Source: Escherichia ruysiae (lineage in GTDB: Bacteria > Pseudomonadota > Gammaproteobacteria > Enterobacterales > Enterobacteriaceae). From it: a stretch of 64,000 nucleotides of DNA. Below, piece by piece: positions 54,390 through 64,000 of the stretch (within the stretch, counting starts at the first letter, position 1; the number at the start of each line of letters is the position of its first letter). Location: assembly GCF_031323975.1 (NCBI RefSeq), contig NZ_JAVIWS010000001.1:4278001-4342000 (forward strand), given 5' to 3'. Below the pieces are notes generated by a model. That model was not told the DNA's origin, ran no database searches, and saw only the letters and a program-made list of their open reading frames with translations. A program made the position numbers and the translations under genes.

Positions 54390-55145
54390 CGAACCTTTCA
54401 GCCACTGCCAGATGCGACCAAGCGTTTCATAGCCTACACGGTCGCTATGCATCAACCAGACCGGAGAGGGAATTGCCCGTTCCCACGGATTAAGCGGCGA
54501 GTCGATTGCCAGCTGATTCGCCGGGGCTGGCAGCGGATTCAGGCCTTCCTGCTGGAAAAAGATCATCGCGCGCGGCAAATGAGACGCAGATGTCACCAGC
54601 AGGAAAGGGGCGTCACCAATGGCCTGTTTCACTGCGGCTGCTTCTTCTTCGGTATCTTTTGGCAAATCCAGCGTAATAATTTGTTCACGCGGCACGCCCA
54701 GCGATTGCGCCACTCTGGCACCTACTTCCGCTGTACTCACCGTATTGGTTTTTGCTACGCCTCCCGTGAAGATCAGTTTTGATCCCGGATTCTCGCGCCA
54801 TAAACGAATACCTTCATTCAGGCGCGGCAAACTATTATTGATTAAATTTGAACTTGGTGCCCACTGCGGGTTCCAGGTATAACCACCTCCGAGCACCACG
54901 ATATAGTCCACTTTTTGTGCATTATTCCATGTCGGATAAGTGCTTTCGATGGGACGCAGCAGGCGGTCGGCTACCGGTTGCAAACTTAATAACAAAAGCG
55001 CCAACCATCCTGCGCTAATAAATATCTTTCCAGTTTTTTGAAAACGGCTAAACCACAGTAGCACCAGACCCACACCGATAATCAACAACATTAGCGGAAG
55101 CGGCAGCAGCATACCGCCAATCACTTTTTTCAGTGTAAAAAGCAT
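54366..55145 (-). CDS. elyC: Envelope biogenesis factor ElyC (DUF218)
   Basis: Inner-membrane protein known to be needed for peptidoglycan assembly at low temperature. The 259-residue protein has two N-terminal membrane helices (about residues 8-60) and a periplasmic DUF218 domain with VVLGGGYTWN, FTGGVA and TSASHLPRA. It is convergent with ycbJ (24-base overlap) and divergent from cmoM. Confidence 0.95.
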   Translation of the reverse strand: MLFTLKKVIGGMLLPLPLMLLIIGVGLVLLWFSRFQKTGKIFISAGWLALLLLSLQPVADRLLRPIESTYPTWNNAQKVDYIVVLGGGYTWNPQWAPSSNLINNSLPRLNEGIRLWRENPGSKLIFTGGVAKTNTVSTAEVGARVAQSLGVPREQIITLDLPKDTEEEAAAVKQAIGDAPFLLVTSASHLPRAMIFFQQEGLNPLPAPANQLAIDSPLNPWERAIPSPVWLMHSDRVGYETLGRIWQWLKGSSGEPGKE

Positions 55146-55280
55146 CCTTTCTGGTTCCTTTTTTAACCATATAGCGAGGGATCGACAGTGATATTACACC
55201 AGACGGGTTCATTCTCGCCGTGGCTGTGACAAAATAGCGCCTTTATCAGAAAACGTCTTAGCCAACCGGTGGAGAAAGCA

Positions 55281-56066
55281 ATGCAGGATCGCAATTTTGA
55301 TGACATTGCGGAAAAGTTTTCCCGTAACATTTACGGCACCACCAAAGGACAGCTTCGACAGGCTATTCTGTGGCAGGATCTCGATCGTGTGCTGGTGGAT
55401 ATGGAACCGCAAAAACTGCGTGTGCTGGATGCCGGTGGTGGAGAAGGACAGACCGCGATCAAAATGGCCGAACGAGGGCATCAGGTCATTTTATGCGATC
55501 TCTCCGCCCAGATGATCGACCGCGCAAAGCAGGCGGCAGACGCTAAAGGTGTGAGCGACAACATGCAATTTATACATTGCGCCGCTCAGGACGTTGCTTC
55601 GCATTTGGAAACGCCCGTTGATCTGATATTGTTCCATGCGGTGCTGGAATGGGTGGCTGATCCCCGCAGCGTATTGCAAACGTTGTGGTCAGTGTTGCGC
55701 CCAGGCGGCGTGTTGTCATTAATGTTCTACAATGCGCATGGCTTGCTGATGCATAACATGGTCGCAGGGAATTTTGATTACGTGCAGGCGGGAATGCCGA
55801 AAAAGAAAAAACGGACGCTTTCGCCAGACTATCCACGCGACCCGGCGCAGGTATATCAGTGGCTGGAAGAAGCTGGCTGGCAAATTATGGGTAAAACCGG
55901 CGTTCGCGTGTTTCATGATTATCTGCGTGAAAAGCACCAGCAGCGCGACTGCTACGAAGCATTACTTGAATTAGAAACGCGTTATTGCCGTCAGGAACCG
56001 TATATCAGCCTGGGGCGTTATATTCATGTCACCGCGCGCAAACCGCAGAGCAAGGATAAAGTATGA
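55281..56066 (+). CDS. cmoM: tRNA 5-carboxymethoxyuridine methyltransferase CmoM
   Basis: SAM-dependent enzyme methylating cmo5U34 of tRNA to its methyl ester (mcmo5U). The 261-residue protein starts [12 protein letters not shown] after GGTGGAGAA; the ORF extends 4 codons upstream to 55269. The class I motif [11 protein letters not shown] is near residue 48. It overlaps mukF by 4 bases (ATGA) and is the first gene of the cmoM-mukFEB operon. Formerly smtA. Confidence 0.96.
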   Translation: MQDRNFDDIAEKFSRNIYGTTKGQLRQAILWQDLDRVLVDMEPQKLRVLDAGGGEGQTAIKMAERGHQVILCDLSAQMIDRAKQAADAKGVSDNMQFIHCAAQDVASHLETPVDLILFHAVLEWVADPRSVLQTLWSVLRPGGVLSLMFYNAHGLLMHNMVAGNFDYVQAGMPKKKKRTLSPDYPRDPAQVYQWLEEAGWQIMGKTGVRVFHDYLREKHQQRDCYEALLELETRYCRQEPYISLGRYIHVTARKPQSKDKV

Positions 56067-57385
56067 GTGAATTTTCCCAGACAGTCCCCGAACTGGTTGC
56101 CTGGGCCAGAAAAAATGACTTCTCCATCTCGCTGCCGGTAGACCGACTCTCTTTTCTGCTGGCGGTTGCCACGCTGAATGGCGAGCGTCTGGATGGTGAG
56201 ATGAGTGAAGGCGAGCTGGTGGATGCATTCCGCCATGTGAGTGATGCGTTTGAGCAAACCAGCGAAACCATCGGCGTGCGCGCCAACAACGCGATCAACG
56301 ACATGGTGCGTCAACGTCTGCTGAACCGCTTTACCAGTGAGCAGGCGGAAGGGAATGCTATATATCGTCTGACGCCGCTCGGCATCGGCATTACTGACTA
56401 CTACATCCGTCAGCGTGAGTTTTCTACGCTACGTCTTTCTATGCAGTTGTCGATCGTTGCAGGCGAACTGAAGCGTGCGGCGGACGCGGCAGAAGAGGGC
56501 GGCGATGAGTTTCACTGGCACCGCAATGTTTATGCTCCGCTGAAATATTCGGTAGCAGAAATTTTCGACAGCATCGATCTAACGCAACGTCTGATGGATG
56601 AGCAGCAGCAGCAGGTGAAAGATGACATCGCTCAGTTGCTGAATAAAGACTGGCGCGCGGCGATCTCCAGCTGCGAATTGTTGCTTTCAGAAACCTCCGG
56701 TACGCTGCGTGAATTGCAGGATACGCTGGAAGCGGCAGGTGACAAATTGCAGGCTAACCTGTTGCGCATCCAGGATGCGACCATGACGCATGACGATCTG
56801 CATTTTGTCGATAGTCTGGTGTTCGATCTGCAAAGTAAGCTCGATCGTATTATCAGCTGGGGACAGCAATCTATCGACTTGTGGATTGGCTACGATCGCC
56901 ACGTACACAAATTTATCCGTACTGCTATCGATATGGATAAAAACCGCGTCTTTGCTCAGCGGTTACGTCAGTCGGTACAAACCTATTTTGATGAACCGTG
57001 GGCGCTGACTTACGCTAATGCCGAGCGTCTGTTGGATATGCGTGACGAAGAGATGGCGCTGCGCGACGAAGAAGTGACCGGGGAGCTTCCGCCAGATTTA
57101 GAGTACGAAGAGTTCAACGAGATCCGCGAACAACTGGCGGCGATCATCGAAGAACAGCTCGCCGTGTACAAAACCAGACAAGTACCGCTGGATCTTGGTC
57201 TGGTGGTACGCGAATATCTGGCGCAGTATCCACGTGCGCGTCACTTTGACGTTGCGCGTATTGTTATTGATCAGGCGGTACGCCTCGGCGTAGCGCAAGC
57301 AGATTTCACCGGACTGCCAGCAAAATGGCAGCCGATTAATGATTACGGAGCCAAGGTACAGGCGCATGTCATCGACAAATATTGA
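56063..57385 (+). CDS. mukF: Chromosome partition kleisin MukF
   Basis: Kleisin subunit of the MukBEF condensin that links MukB heads and binds MukE. The 440-residue protein has an N-terminal winged-helix and helical dimer domain, a long helical middle, and a C-terminal winged helix. It overlaps cmoM by 4 bases and mukE by 20. Confidence 0.97.
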   Translation: MSEFSQTVPELVAWARKNDFSISLPVDRLSFLLAVATLNGERLDGEMSEGELVDAFRHVSDAFEQTSETIGVRANNAINDMVRQRLLNRFTSEQAEGNAIYRLTPLGIGITDYYIRQREFSTLRLSMQLSIVAGELKRAADAAEEGGDEFHWHRNVYAPLKYSVAEIFDSIDLTQRLMDEQQQQVKDDIAQLLNKDWRAAISSCELLLSETSGTLRELQDTLEAAGDKLQANLLRIQDATMTHDDLHFVDSLVFDLQSKLDRIISWGQQSIDLWIGYDRHVHKFIRTAIDMDKNRVFAQRLRQSVQTYFDEPWALTYANAERLLDMRDEEMALRDEEVTGELPPDLEYEEFNEIREQLAAIIEEQLAVYKTRQVPLDLGLVVREYLAQYPRARHFDVARIVIDQAVRLGVAQADFTGLPAKWQPINDYGAKVQAHVIDKY

Positions 57386-58070
57386 ACAAGTGATGCCGGT
57401 TAAGCTGGCGCAGGCGCTGGCGAATCCGTTATTTCCGGCGCTGGATAGCGCCTTACGTTCAGGCCGTCATATTGGCCTCGACGAACTGGATAATCATGCA
57501 TTCCTGATGGATTTTCAGGAATATCTGGAAGAGTTTTACGCACGTTATAACGTGGAGCTTATTCGCGCGCCGGAAGGTTTTTTCTATTTGCGCCCACGTT
57601 CTACCACTATTATCCCGCGCTCCGTATTGTCGGAACTGGACATGATGGTCGGGAAAATCCTCTGTTATCTCTATCTCAGCCCGGAACGGCTGGCGAACGA
57701 GGGGATTTTTACTCAGCAGGAACTGTATGATGAACTGCTCACCCTGGCTGATGAAGCGAAACTGCTGAAACTGGTAAACAACCGTTCTACCGGTTCGGAC
57801 GTGGATCGCCAGAAGTTGCAGGAAAAAGTACGCTCTTCGCTCAACCGTCTGCGCCGCTTAGGCATGGTGTGGTTTATGGGGCACGACAGCAGCAAGTTCC
57901 GCATTACTGAATCGGTGTTCCGTTTCGGTGCGGATGTCCGTGCGGGCGACGATCCGCGCGAAGCCCAGCGTCGCCTGATTCGCGATGGTGAAGCTATGTC
58001 GCTGGAAAACCACCTGCAACTCAACGACGAAACTGAAGAGAATCAGCCAGATAGCGGAGAGGAAGAATAA
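57366..58070 (+). CDS. mukE: Chromosome partition protein MukE
   Basis: Winged-helix (KITE-type) subunit that dimerises on MukF in the MukBEF condensin. The 234-residue product starts [10 protein letters not shown]; the ORF extends to 57339 but the ATG at 57366 is the known start. It ends in an acidic tail (DSGEEE). Its stop and the mukB start share one base (TAATG). Confidence 0.96.
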   Translation: MSSTNIEQVMPVKLAQALANPLFPALDSALRSGRHIGLDELDNHAFLMDFQEYLEEFYARYNVELIRAPEGFFYLRPRSTTIIPRSVLSELDMMVGKILCYLYLSPERLANEGIFTQQELYDELLTLADEAKLLKLVNNRSTGSDVDRQKLQEKVRSSLNRLRRLGMVWFMGHDSSKFRITESVFRFGADVRAGDDPREAQRRLIRDGEAMSLENHLQLNDETEENQPDSGEEE

Positions 58071-61000
58071 TGATTGAACGCGGTAAATTTCGCTCACTGA
58101 CGCTGATTAACTGGAATGGCTTTTTTGCCCGTACCTTTGACCTTGATGAGCTGGTCACGACGCTTTCCGGCGGTAATGGTGCGGGTAAATCAACCACCAT
58201 GGCGGCGTTCGTTACGGCGCTTATCCCCGACCTGACCTTGTTGCACTTTCGTAACACCACGGAAGCCGGAGCCACCAGCGGTTCGCGCGATAAAGGCCTG
58301 CACGGTAAGTTAAAAGCGGGTGTCTGTTATTCAATGCTCGACACCATCAACTCGCGCCACCAGCGCGTGGTGGTTGGTGTGCGTCTACAACAGGTTGCCG
58401 GGCGCGATCGTAAAGTTGATATCAAACCGTTTGCCATTCAGGGGCTGCCGATGTCGGTGCAGCCGACGCAACTGGTGACCGAAACCCTGAACGAACGTCA
58501 GGCGCGCGTGCTGCCGCTTAACGAGCTGAAAGACAAACTCGAAGCGATGGAAGGCGTGCAGTTTAAGCAGTTCAACTCCATCACCGATTACCATTCGCTG
58601 ATGTTCGATCTGGGCATCATCGCGCGTCGTCTGCGTTCTGCTTCTGATCGTAGTAAATTCTATCGTCTGATCGAAGCCTCGCTGTACGGCGGTATTTCCA
58701 GCGCCATTACCCGTTCTCTGCGCGATTACCTGCTGCCAGAAAACAGCGGTGTGCGTAAAGCGTTCCAGGACATGGAAGCGGCGCTGCGTGAAAACCGCAT
58801 GACGCTGGAAGCGATTCGTGTCACTCAGTCTGACCGTGACTTGTTCAAGCATCTGATTAGCGAAGCCACCAACTACGTGGCGGCGGACTACATGCGTCAC
58901 GCCAACGAGCGCCGTGTCCATCTCGACAAAGCTCTGGAGTTTCGTCGTGAGCTACACACTTCGCGTCAGCAACTGGCGGCGGAGCAGTACAAACACGTCG
59001 ATATGGCGCGTGAGCTGGCAGAGCACAACGGTGCCGAAGGCGATCTGGAAGCGGATTATCAGGCGGCCAGCGATCACCTGAACCTGGTGCAGACTGCACT
59101 GCGTCAGCAGGAAAAGATCGAACGTTACGAAGCGGATCTCGATGAGCTGCAGATCCGTCTGGAAGAGCAAAACGAAGTGGTGGCAGAAGCCATCGAGCGC
59201 CAGGAAGAGAACGAAGCGCGTGCGGAAGCCGCCGAACTGGAAGTGGATGAGCTGAAAAGCCAGCTTGCTGACTACCAGCAGGCGCTGGACGTCCAGCAAA
59301 CGCGCGCGATCCAGTACAACCAGGCGATTGCTGCGCTTAATCGTGCCAAAGAATTGTGTCATCTGCCGGACTTAACCGCCGACAGCGCCGCCGAATGGCT
59401 GGAAACCTTCCAGGCGAAAGAGCTGGAAGCGACCGAAAAAATGCTCTCTCTTGAGCAGAAAATGAGCATGGCGCAAACCGCGCACAGCCAGTTTGAGCAG
59501 GCTTATCAATTGGTAGTAGCAATCAACGGTCCGCTGGCGCGTAACGAAGCGTGGGAGGTCGCCCGCGAACTGCTGCGCGAAGGGGTCGATCAGCGCCACC
59601 TGGCAGAACAGGTTCAGCCGCTGCGGATGCGCTTAAGCGAACTGGAACAGCGTCTGCGCGAGCAGCAAGAAGCCGAACGCCTGCTGGCAGAATTCTGCAA
59701 ACGTCAGGGCAAGAATTTCGATATCGACGAACTGGAAGCCCTGCATCAGGAACTGGAAGCGCGCATTGCTTCTCTGTCTGACAGCGTGTCTAACGCCCGT
59801 GAAGAGCGCATGGCGCTGCGTCAGGAACAGGAACAACTACAATCACGCATTCAGAGTCTGATGCAGCGTGCGCCGGTTTGGCTGGCGGCGCAAAACAGCC
59901 TCAATCAGTTGAGTGAGCAGTGCGGTGAAGAGTTCACTTCCAGCCAGGACGTCACTGAATACATGCAACAGTTGCTGGAGCGTGAGCGCGAAGCGATTGT
60001 TGAACGTGACGAAGTGGGGGCACGCAAAAACGCCGTTGACGAAGAGATTGAGCGTTTAAGCCAGCCGGGCGGCTCTGAAGATCAGCGCCTGAATGCGCTG
60101 GCAGAACGTTTTGGTGGCGTGCTGCTGTCAGAAATTTATGACGACGTTAGCCTTGAAGATGCGCCGTACTTCTCTGCGCTATATGGCCCGTCTCGTCACG
60201 CGATCGTCGTGCCGGATCTGTCGCAGATTGCCGAACAACTGGAAGGTTTAACCGATTGCCCGGAAGATCTCTATCTGATCGAAGGTGATCCGCAGTCGTT
60301 CGATGACAGCGTGTTCAGCGTTGATGAGCTGGAAAAAGCGGTGGTGGTGAAAATTGCCGACCGTCAGTGGCGTTACTCACGCTTCCCGGAAGTTCCTCTG
60401 TTTGGTCGTGCGGCGCGCGAAAGCCGCATTGAAAGCCTTCATGCTGAGCGTGAAGTGCTCTCTGAACGTTTTGCTACGCTCTCCTTTGATGTACAGAAAA
60501 CCCAGCGTTTGCATCAGGCATTTAGCCGCTTTATCGGCAGCCATCTGGCGGTGGCGTTTGAGTCCGATCCGGAAGCCGAAATCCGCCAACTGAACAGCCG
60601 TCGCGTCGAACTGGAGCGGGCGTTGAGTAATCATGAAAATGATAACCAGCAGCAACGTATTCAGTTTGAGCAGGCGAAAGAGGGCGTTACCGCGCTGAAC
60701 CGCATTCTGCCGCGTCTCAACCTGCTGGCTGATGACAGCCTGGCAGATCGCGTCGATGAAATCCGCGAACGTCTGGATGAAGCCCAGGAAGCCGCGCGTT
60801 TTGTTCAGCAGTTCGGTAATCAACTGGCGAAACTGGAGCCGATGGTTTCAGTATTGCAGAGCGACCCTGAACAATTCGAACAGTTAAAAGAAGATTACGC
60901 GTACTCCCAGCGGATGCAGCGCGATGCCCGTCAGCAGGCATTTGCCCTGACTGAAGTTGTGCAGCGTCGTGCGCACTTTAGCTACTCCGACTCGGCAGAA

Positions 61001-62530
61001 ATGCTCAGCGGTAACAGCGATCTCAACGAAAAACTGCGTGAACGTCTGGAGCAGGCAGAGGCGGAACGTACCCGCGCTCGTGAAGCGTTGCGTGGTCATG
61101 CAGCGCAGTTGAGCCAGTACAACCAGGTACTGGCCTCGCTGAAAAGTTCTTACGACACCAAAAAAGAGCTGCTTAACGATCTGCAACGCGAATTGCAGGA
61201 TATCGGTGTGCGTGCCGATAGCGGGGCAGAAGAACGGGCGCGCATTCGCCGTGACGAACTACATGCGCAACTGAGCAATAACCGTTCTCGTCGCAACCAA
61301 CTGGAAAAAGCACTTACCTTCTGCGAAGCGGAGATGGACAACCTGACCCGCAAACTGCGCAAGCTGGAACGTGATTACTTTGAGATGCGCGAGCAGGTGG
61401 TGACCGCCAAAGCGGGCTGGTGTGCAGTCATGCGCATGGTGAAAGATAACGGTGTTGAGCGTCGCTTGCACCGTCGCGAGCTGGCTTATCTCTCCGCTGA
61501 TGATTTGCGTTCCATGTCGGATAAGGCGTTAGGTGCGCTGCGTCTGGCGGTAGCGGATAACGAACATCTACGCGACGTGCTGCGTATGTCGGAAGATCCA
61601 AAACGTCCGGAACGTAAAATTCAGTTCTTCGTGGCGGTTTACCAGCATCTGCGTGAACGTATTCGTCAGGATATTATTCGTACCGATGATCCGGTTGAAG
61701 CTATCGAGCAGATGGAAATCGAACTTAGCCGTCTGACCGAAGAGTTAACTTCCCGCGAACAGAAACTGGCGATCAGTTCCCGCAGCGTGGCAAACATCAT
61801 TCGTAAAACCATTCAGCGCGAGCAGAACCGCATCCGTATGCTCAACCAGGGATTGCAGAACGTTTCGTTCGGTCAGGTGAACAGCGTGCGTCTGAACGTG
61901 AACGTGCGTGAAACTCACGCCATGCTGCTGGATGTCCTTTCTGAACAGCATGAACAACATCAGGATCTATTTAACAGCAACCGTCTGACCTTCTCGGAAG
62001 CCCTGGCGAAACTGTATCAGCGTCTTAACCCGCAGATTGATATGGGCCAGCGCACACCGCAGACCATTGGTGAAGAACTGCTGGATTACCGCAACTACCT
62101 GGAGATGGAAGTTGAGGTTAACCGTGGTTCCGATGGCTGGTTGCGTGCGGAATCGGGCGCACTATCTACCGGTGAAGCAATTGGTACAGGTATGTCGATT
62201 CTGGTGATGGTGGTACAGAGCTGGGAAGATGAATCACGCCGACTGCGCGGTAAAGACATTTCTCCTTGCCGCCTGCTGTTCCTCGATGAAGCAGCGCGAC
62301 TGGATGCTCGTTCTATCGCCACGCTGTTTGAATTGTGTGAGCGTTTGCAAATGCAGCTCATCATCGCGGCGCCAGAAAATATTAGCCCGGAGAAAGGCAC
62401 CACCTACAAACTGGTGCGTAAGGTATTCCAGAATACCGAGCACGTTCATGTGGTTGGTTTACGTGGCTTTGCGCCGCAGCTTCCAGAAACGCTTCCAGGG
62501 GCTGACGAAGCGTCTTCCCAGGCAAGTTAA
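58070..62530 (+). CDS. mukB: SMC-like chromosome condensin MukB
   Basis: ATP-driven DNA-loop-forming motor of MukBEF for chromosome organisation and segregation. The 1486-residue protein has an N-terminal head with [10 protein letters not shown] near residue 34, long coiled coils around about residues 280-660 and 770-1100, and a central hinge between them. The C-terminal head has the signature [12 protein letters not shown] and Walker [14 protein letters not shown]. Length matches K-12. It is last in the operon. Confidence 0.98.
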   Translation: MIERGKFRSLTLINWNGFFARTFDLDELVTTLSGGNGAGKSTTMAAFVTALIPDLTLLHFRNTTEAGATSGSRDKGLHGKLKAGVCYSMLDTINSRHQRVVVGVRLQQVAGRDRKVDIKPFAIQGLPMSVQPTQLVTETLNERQARVLPLNELKDKLEAMEGVQFKQFNSITDYHSLMFDLGIIARRLRSASDRSKFYRLIEASLYGGISSAITRSLRDYLLPENSGVRKAFQDMEAALRENRMTLEAIRVTQSDRDLFKHLISEATNYVAADYMRHANERRVHLDKALEFRRELHTSRQQLAAEQYKHVDMARELAEHNGAEGDLEADYQAASDHLNLVQTALRQQEKIERYEADLDELQIRLEEQNEVVAEAIERQEENEARAEAAELEVDELKSQLADYQQALDVQQTRAIQYNQAIAALNRAKELCHLPDLTADSAAEWLETFQAKELEATEKMLSLEQKMSMAQTAHSQFEQAYQLVVAINGPLARNEAWEVARELLREGVDQRHLAEQVQPLRMRLSELEQRLREQQEAERLLAEFCKRQGKNFDIDELEALHQELEARIASLSDSVSNAREERMALRQEQEQLQSRIQSLMQRAPVWLAAQNSLNQLSEQCGEEFTSSQDVTEYMQQLLEREREAIVERDEVGARKNAVDEEIERLSQPGGSEDQRLNALAERFGGVLLSEIYDDVSLEDAPYFSALYGPSRHAIVVPDLSQIAEQLEGLTDCPEDLYLIEGDPQSFDDSVFSVDELEKAVVVKIADRQWRYSRFPEVPLFGRAARESRIESLHAEREVLSERFATLSFDVQKTQRLHQAFSRFIGSHLAVAFESDPEAEIRQLNSRRVELERALSNHENDNQQQRIQFEQAKEGVTALNRILPRLNLLADDSLADRVDEIRERLDEAQEAARFVQQFGNQLAKLEPMVSVLQSDPEQFEQLKEDYAYSQRMQRDARQQAFALTEVVQRRAHFSYSDSAEMLSGNSDLNEKLRERLEQAEAERTRAREALRGHAAQLSQYNQVLASLKSSYDTKKELLNDLQRELQDIGVRADSGAEERARIRRDELHAQLSNNRSRRNQLEKALTFCEAEMDNLTRKLRKLERDYFEMREQVVTAKAGWCAVMRMVKDNGVERRLHRRELAYLSADDLRSMSDKALGALRLAVADNEHLRDVLRMSEDPKRPERKIQFFVAVYQHLRERIRQDIIRTDDPVEAIEQMEIELSRLTEELTSREQKLAISSRSVANIIRKTIQREQNRIRMLNQGLQNVSFGQVNSVRLNVNVRETHAMLLDVLSEQHEQHQDLFNSNRLTFSEALAKLYQRLNPQIDMGQRTPQTIGEELLDYRNYLEMEVEVNRGSDGWLRAESGALSTGEAIGTGMSILVMVVQSWEDESRRLRGKDISPCRLLFLDEAARLDARSIATLFELCERLQMQLIIAAPENISPEKGTTYKLVRKVFQNTEHVHVVGLRGFAPQLPETLPGADEASSQAS

Positions 62531-62534
62531 GATT

Positions 62535-62562
62535 AAGGCGGCAGCGATGTCGCCTTTTTTCA
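62535..62562 (+). terminator. mukB terminator
   Basis: The stem AAGGCG/CGCCTT is followed by a T-run a few bases after the mukB stop. The loop is about 10 bases and the stem short, so it is of moderate strength. Confidence 0.7.
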
Positions 62563-62785
62563 GAAAACTCCGTTTCTGCACTAAAAAAATGCCGCATTAC
62601 GGCGCGCTTTTCTTTAAACTTCTTTACATTAGGTTGTGTAAAAACGTATCGGTGTTTATATACTGAAGGTAAGCCTGATAAGTAACAGGCTTGCTCGTCA
62701 TACTTTCGTGAGTATTGGCGTTGTACAGGCAAGTAGAGAAAAGCAGCCTGGCTATTCAAAGTATGATAAAAACAGGGGGCAAGGG

Positions 62786-64000
62786 ATGTTGCTTAACATG
62801 ATGTGTGGTCGTCGGCTTTCGGCAATAAGTTTGTGTCTGGCCGTAACATTCGCTCCACTGTTCAGTGTGCAGGCTGATGAGCCTGAAGTAATCCCTGGCG
62901 ACAGCCCGGTGGCTGTTAGCGAACAGGGAGATGCACTGCCGCAAGCGCAAGCTACGGCAATTATGGCGGGACTTCAGCCGCTACCAGAGGGTGCGGCGGA
63001 AAACGCTCGCACACAAATCGAATCTCAATTACCCGCAGGTTATAAGCCGGTTTATCTTAACCAGCTTCAACTGCTGTATGCCGCACGTGACATGCAGCCT
63101 ATGTGGGAAAACCGTGATGCGGTAAAAGCCTTCCAGCAGCAACTGGCGGAAGTGGCGATTGCCGGTTTTCAGCCGCAGTTTAATAAATGGGTAGAGTTAC
63201 TGACTGATCCTGGCGTTAACGGTCTGGCACGCGACGTAGTGCTGTCGGATGCAATGCTGGGCTATCTCCATTTCGTTGCCAACATTCCGGTCAAAGGTAC
63301 GCACTGGTTGTACAGCAGTAAACCTTATGCGCTCTCTACACCACCGCTCTCGGTCATTAACCAATGGCAGGTGGCGCTAAATAATGGTCAGTTGCCAACG
63401 TTTGTTGCAGGACTGGCTCCGCAGCATCCGCAATATGCCGCGATGCATGAATCTTTATTGACCTTACTCAGCGATACGAAACCGTGGCCACAACTGACCG
63501 GTAAAGCAACGCTGCGTCCTGGCCAGTGGAGTAATGATGTACCAGCACTGCGCGAGATTTTGCAGCGAACGGGAATGCTCGAAGGCGGGCCGAAAATTGC
63601 GCTCCCTGGCGATGAAACACCCGCAGATGCAGTCGTGAGTCCGTCCGCCGTTGCCGTCGAAACAGCAGAAACTAAGCCGATGGACAGGCAAACTACGGCT
63701 CGCAGTAAACCTGCGCCAGCCGTACGCGCTGCCTACGATAATGAGCTGGTGGAAGCCGTTAAACGTTTTCAGGCATGGCAAGGATTGGGGGCCGATGGCG
63801 CTATTGGTCCGGCAACGCGGGACTGGTTAAATGTAACGCCAGCCCAGCGTGCAGGTGTGCTGGCACTCAACATCCAGCGTTTACGCTTGCTGCCTGCGGA
63901 GCTTTCTACTGGCATCATGGTCAATATACCCGCCTATTCTTTGGTCTATTACCAGAACGGTAATCAGGTGCTGGACTCGCGGGTGATTGTCGGCCGTCCT
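62786..64000 (+). CDS. ldtD: L,D-transpeptidase LdtD (partial, C-terminus off the right edge)
   Basis: Periplasmic enzyme forming 3-3 cross-links in peptidoglycan, a bypass of penicillin-binding proteins. 405 of the known ~615 residues lie here. They include a signal peptide ([13 protein letters not shown] to about VQADE), a scaffold domain and a peptidoglycan-binding domain ([17 protein letters not shown]). The catalytic YkuD domain with its Cys lies mostly beyond the edge. AAGGGATG overlaps the start region. Formerly ycbB. Confidence 0.95.
   Translation, partial: MLLNMMCGRRLSAISLCLAVTFAPLFSVQADEPEVIPGDSPVAVSEQGDALPQAQATAIMAGLQPLPEGAAENARTQIESQLPAGYKPVYLNQLQLLYAARDMQPMWENRDAVKAFQQQLAEVAIAGFQPQFNKWVELLTDPGVNGLARDVVLSDAMLGYLHFVANIPVKGTHWLYSSKPYALSTPPLSVINQWQVALNNGQLPTFVAGLAPQHPQYAAMHESLLTLLSDTKPWPQLTGKATLRPGQWSNDVPALREILQRTGMLEGGPKIALPGDETPADAVVSPSAVAVETAETKPMDRQTTARSKPAPAVRAAYDNELVEAVKRFQAWQGLGADGAIGPATRDWLNVTPAQRAGVLALNIQRLRLLPAELSTGIMVNIPAYSLVYYQNGNQVLDSRVIVGRP

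Overview
The window is an Escherichia chromosome segment. Most predicted proteins match, nearly residue for residue, the E. coli K-12 products I know from the 20-minute region. Gene order, strands and typical overlaps also match: cydD-trxB-lrp-ftsK-lolA-rarA-serS-dmsABC-ycaC-ycaD-ycaM, then pflA-pflB-focA-ycaO-ycaP-serC-aroA-ycaL-cmk-rpsA-ihfB-ycaI-msbA-lpxK-ycaQ-ycaR-kdsB-ycbJ-elyC-cmoM-mukFEB-ldtD. Scattered substitutions against K-12 (for example in TrxB, YcaD and FtsK) point to another E. coli lineage or a close Escherichia relative. I cannot name the species from sequence alone.

Layout. 1-19.4 kb is core: cytochrome bd assembly exporter (cydD, cut by the left edge), thioredoxin reductase, the global regulator Lrp, divisome translocase FtsK, lipoprotein chaperone LolA, RarA, seryl-tRNA synthetase, the anaerobic DMSO reductase operon, the hydrolase YcaC and two transporters. 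32-64 kb is core again: formate metabolism (pflA, pflB, focA), YcaO, serine and shikimate synthesis (serC-aroA), CMP kinase, ribosomal protein S1, IHF-beta, the lipid A/Kdo group (msbA, lpxK, kdsB), tRNA modification (cmoM), the MukFEB condensin, and the start of the L,D-transpeptidase ldtD (cut by the right edge).

The accessory part is about 19.4-32.0 kb, between ycaM and pflA, where K-12 carries ycaN and ycaK. Here there is about 1.1 kb of AT-rich noncoding DNA, then five genes on the + strand: a membrane EAL phosphodiesterase with a degenerate GGDEF domain, a membrane GGDEF diguanylate cyclase, a BcsA-type cellulose synthase with a PilZ domain, a BcsB-type periplasmic partner, and a BcsC-type TPR/outer-membrane exporter. 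The locus looks like a self-contained, c-di-GMP-controlled exopolysaccharide (cellulose-like) system without bcsZ, bcsQ, bcsE, bcsF or bcsG. It would be additional to the standard bcs locus, which lies elsewhere in E. coli.

The bcsC copy appears chimeric. About 184 N-terminal residues are divergent, and the remaining ~850 are almost identical to the ordinary E. coli BcsC as I recall it. The joint, near 29.40 kb, removes about 120 residues of TPR region. Base composition rises stepwise along the locus, with strongly AT-rich regulators and bcsA, an intermediate bcsB, and a GC-rich 3' bcsC. This fits a horizontally acquired locus later patched by recombination with the resident bcsC.
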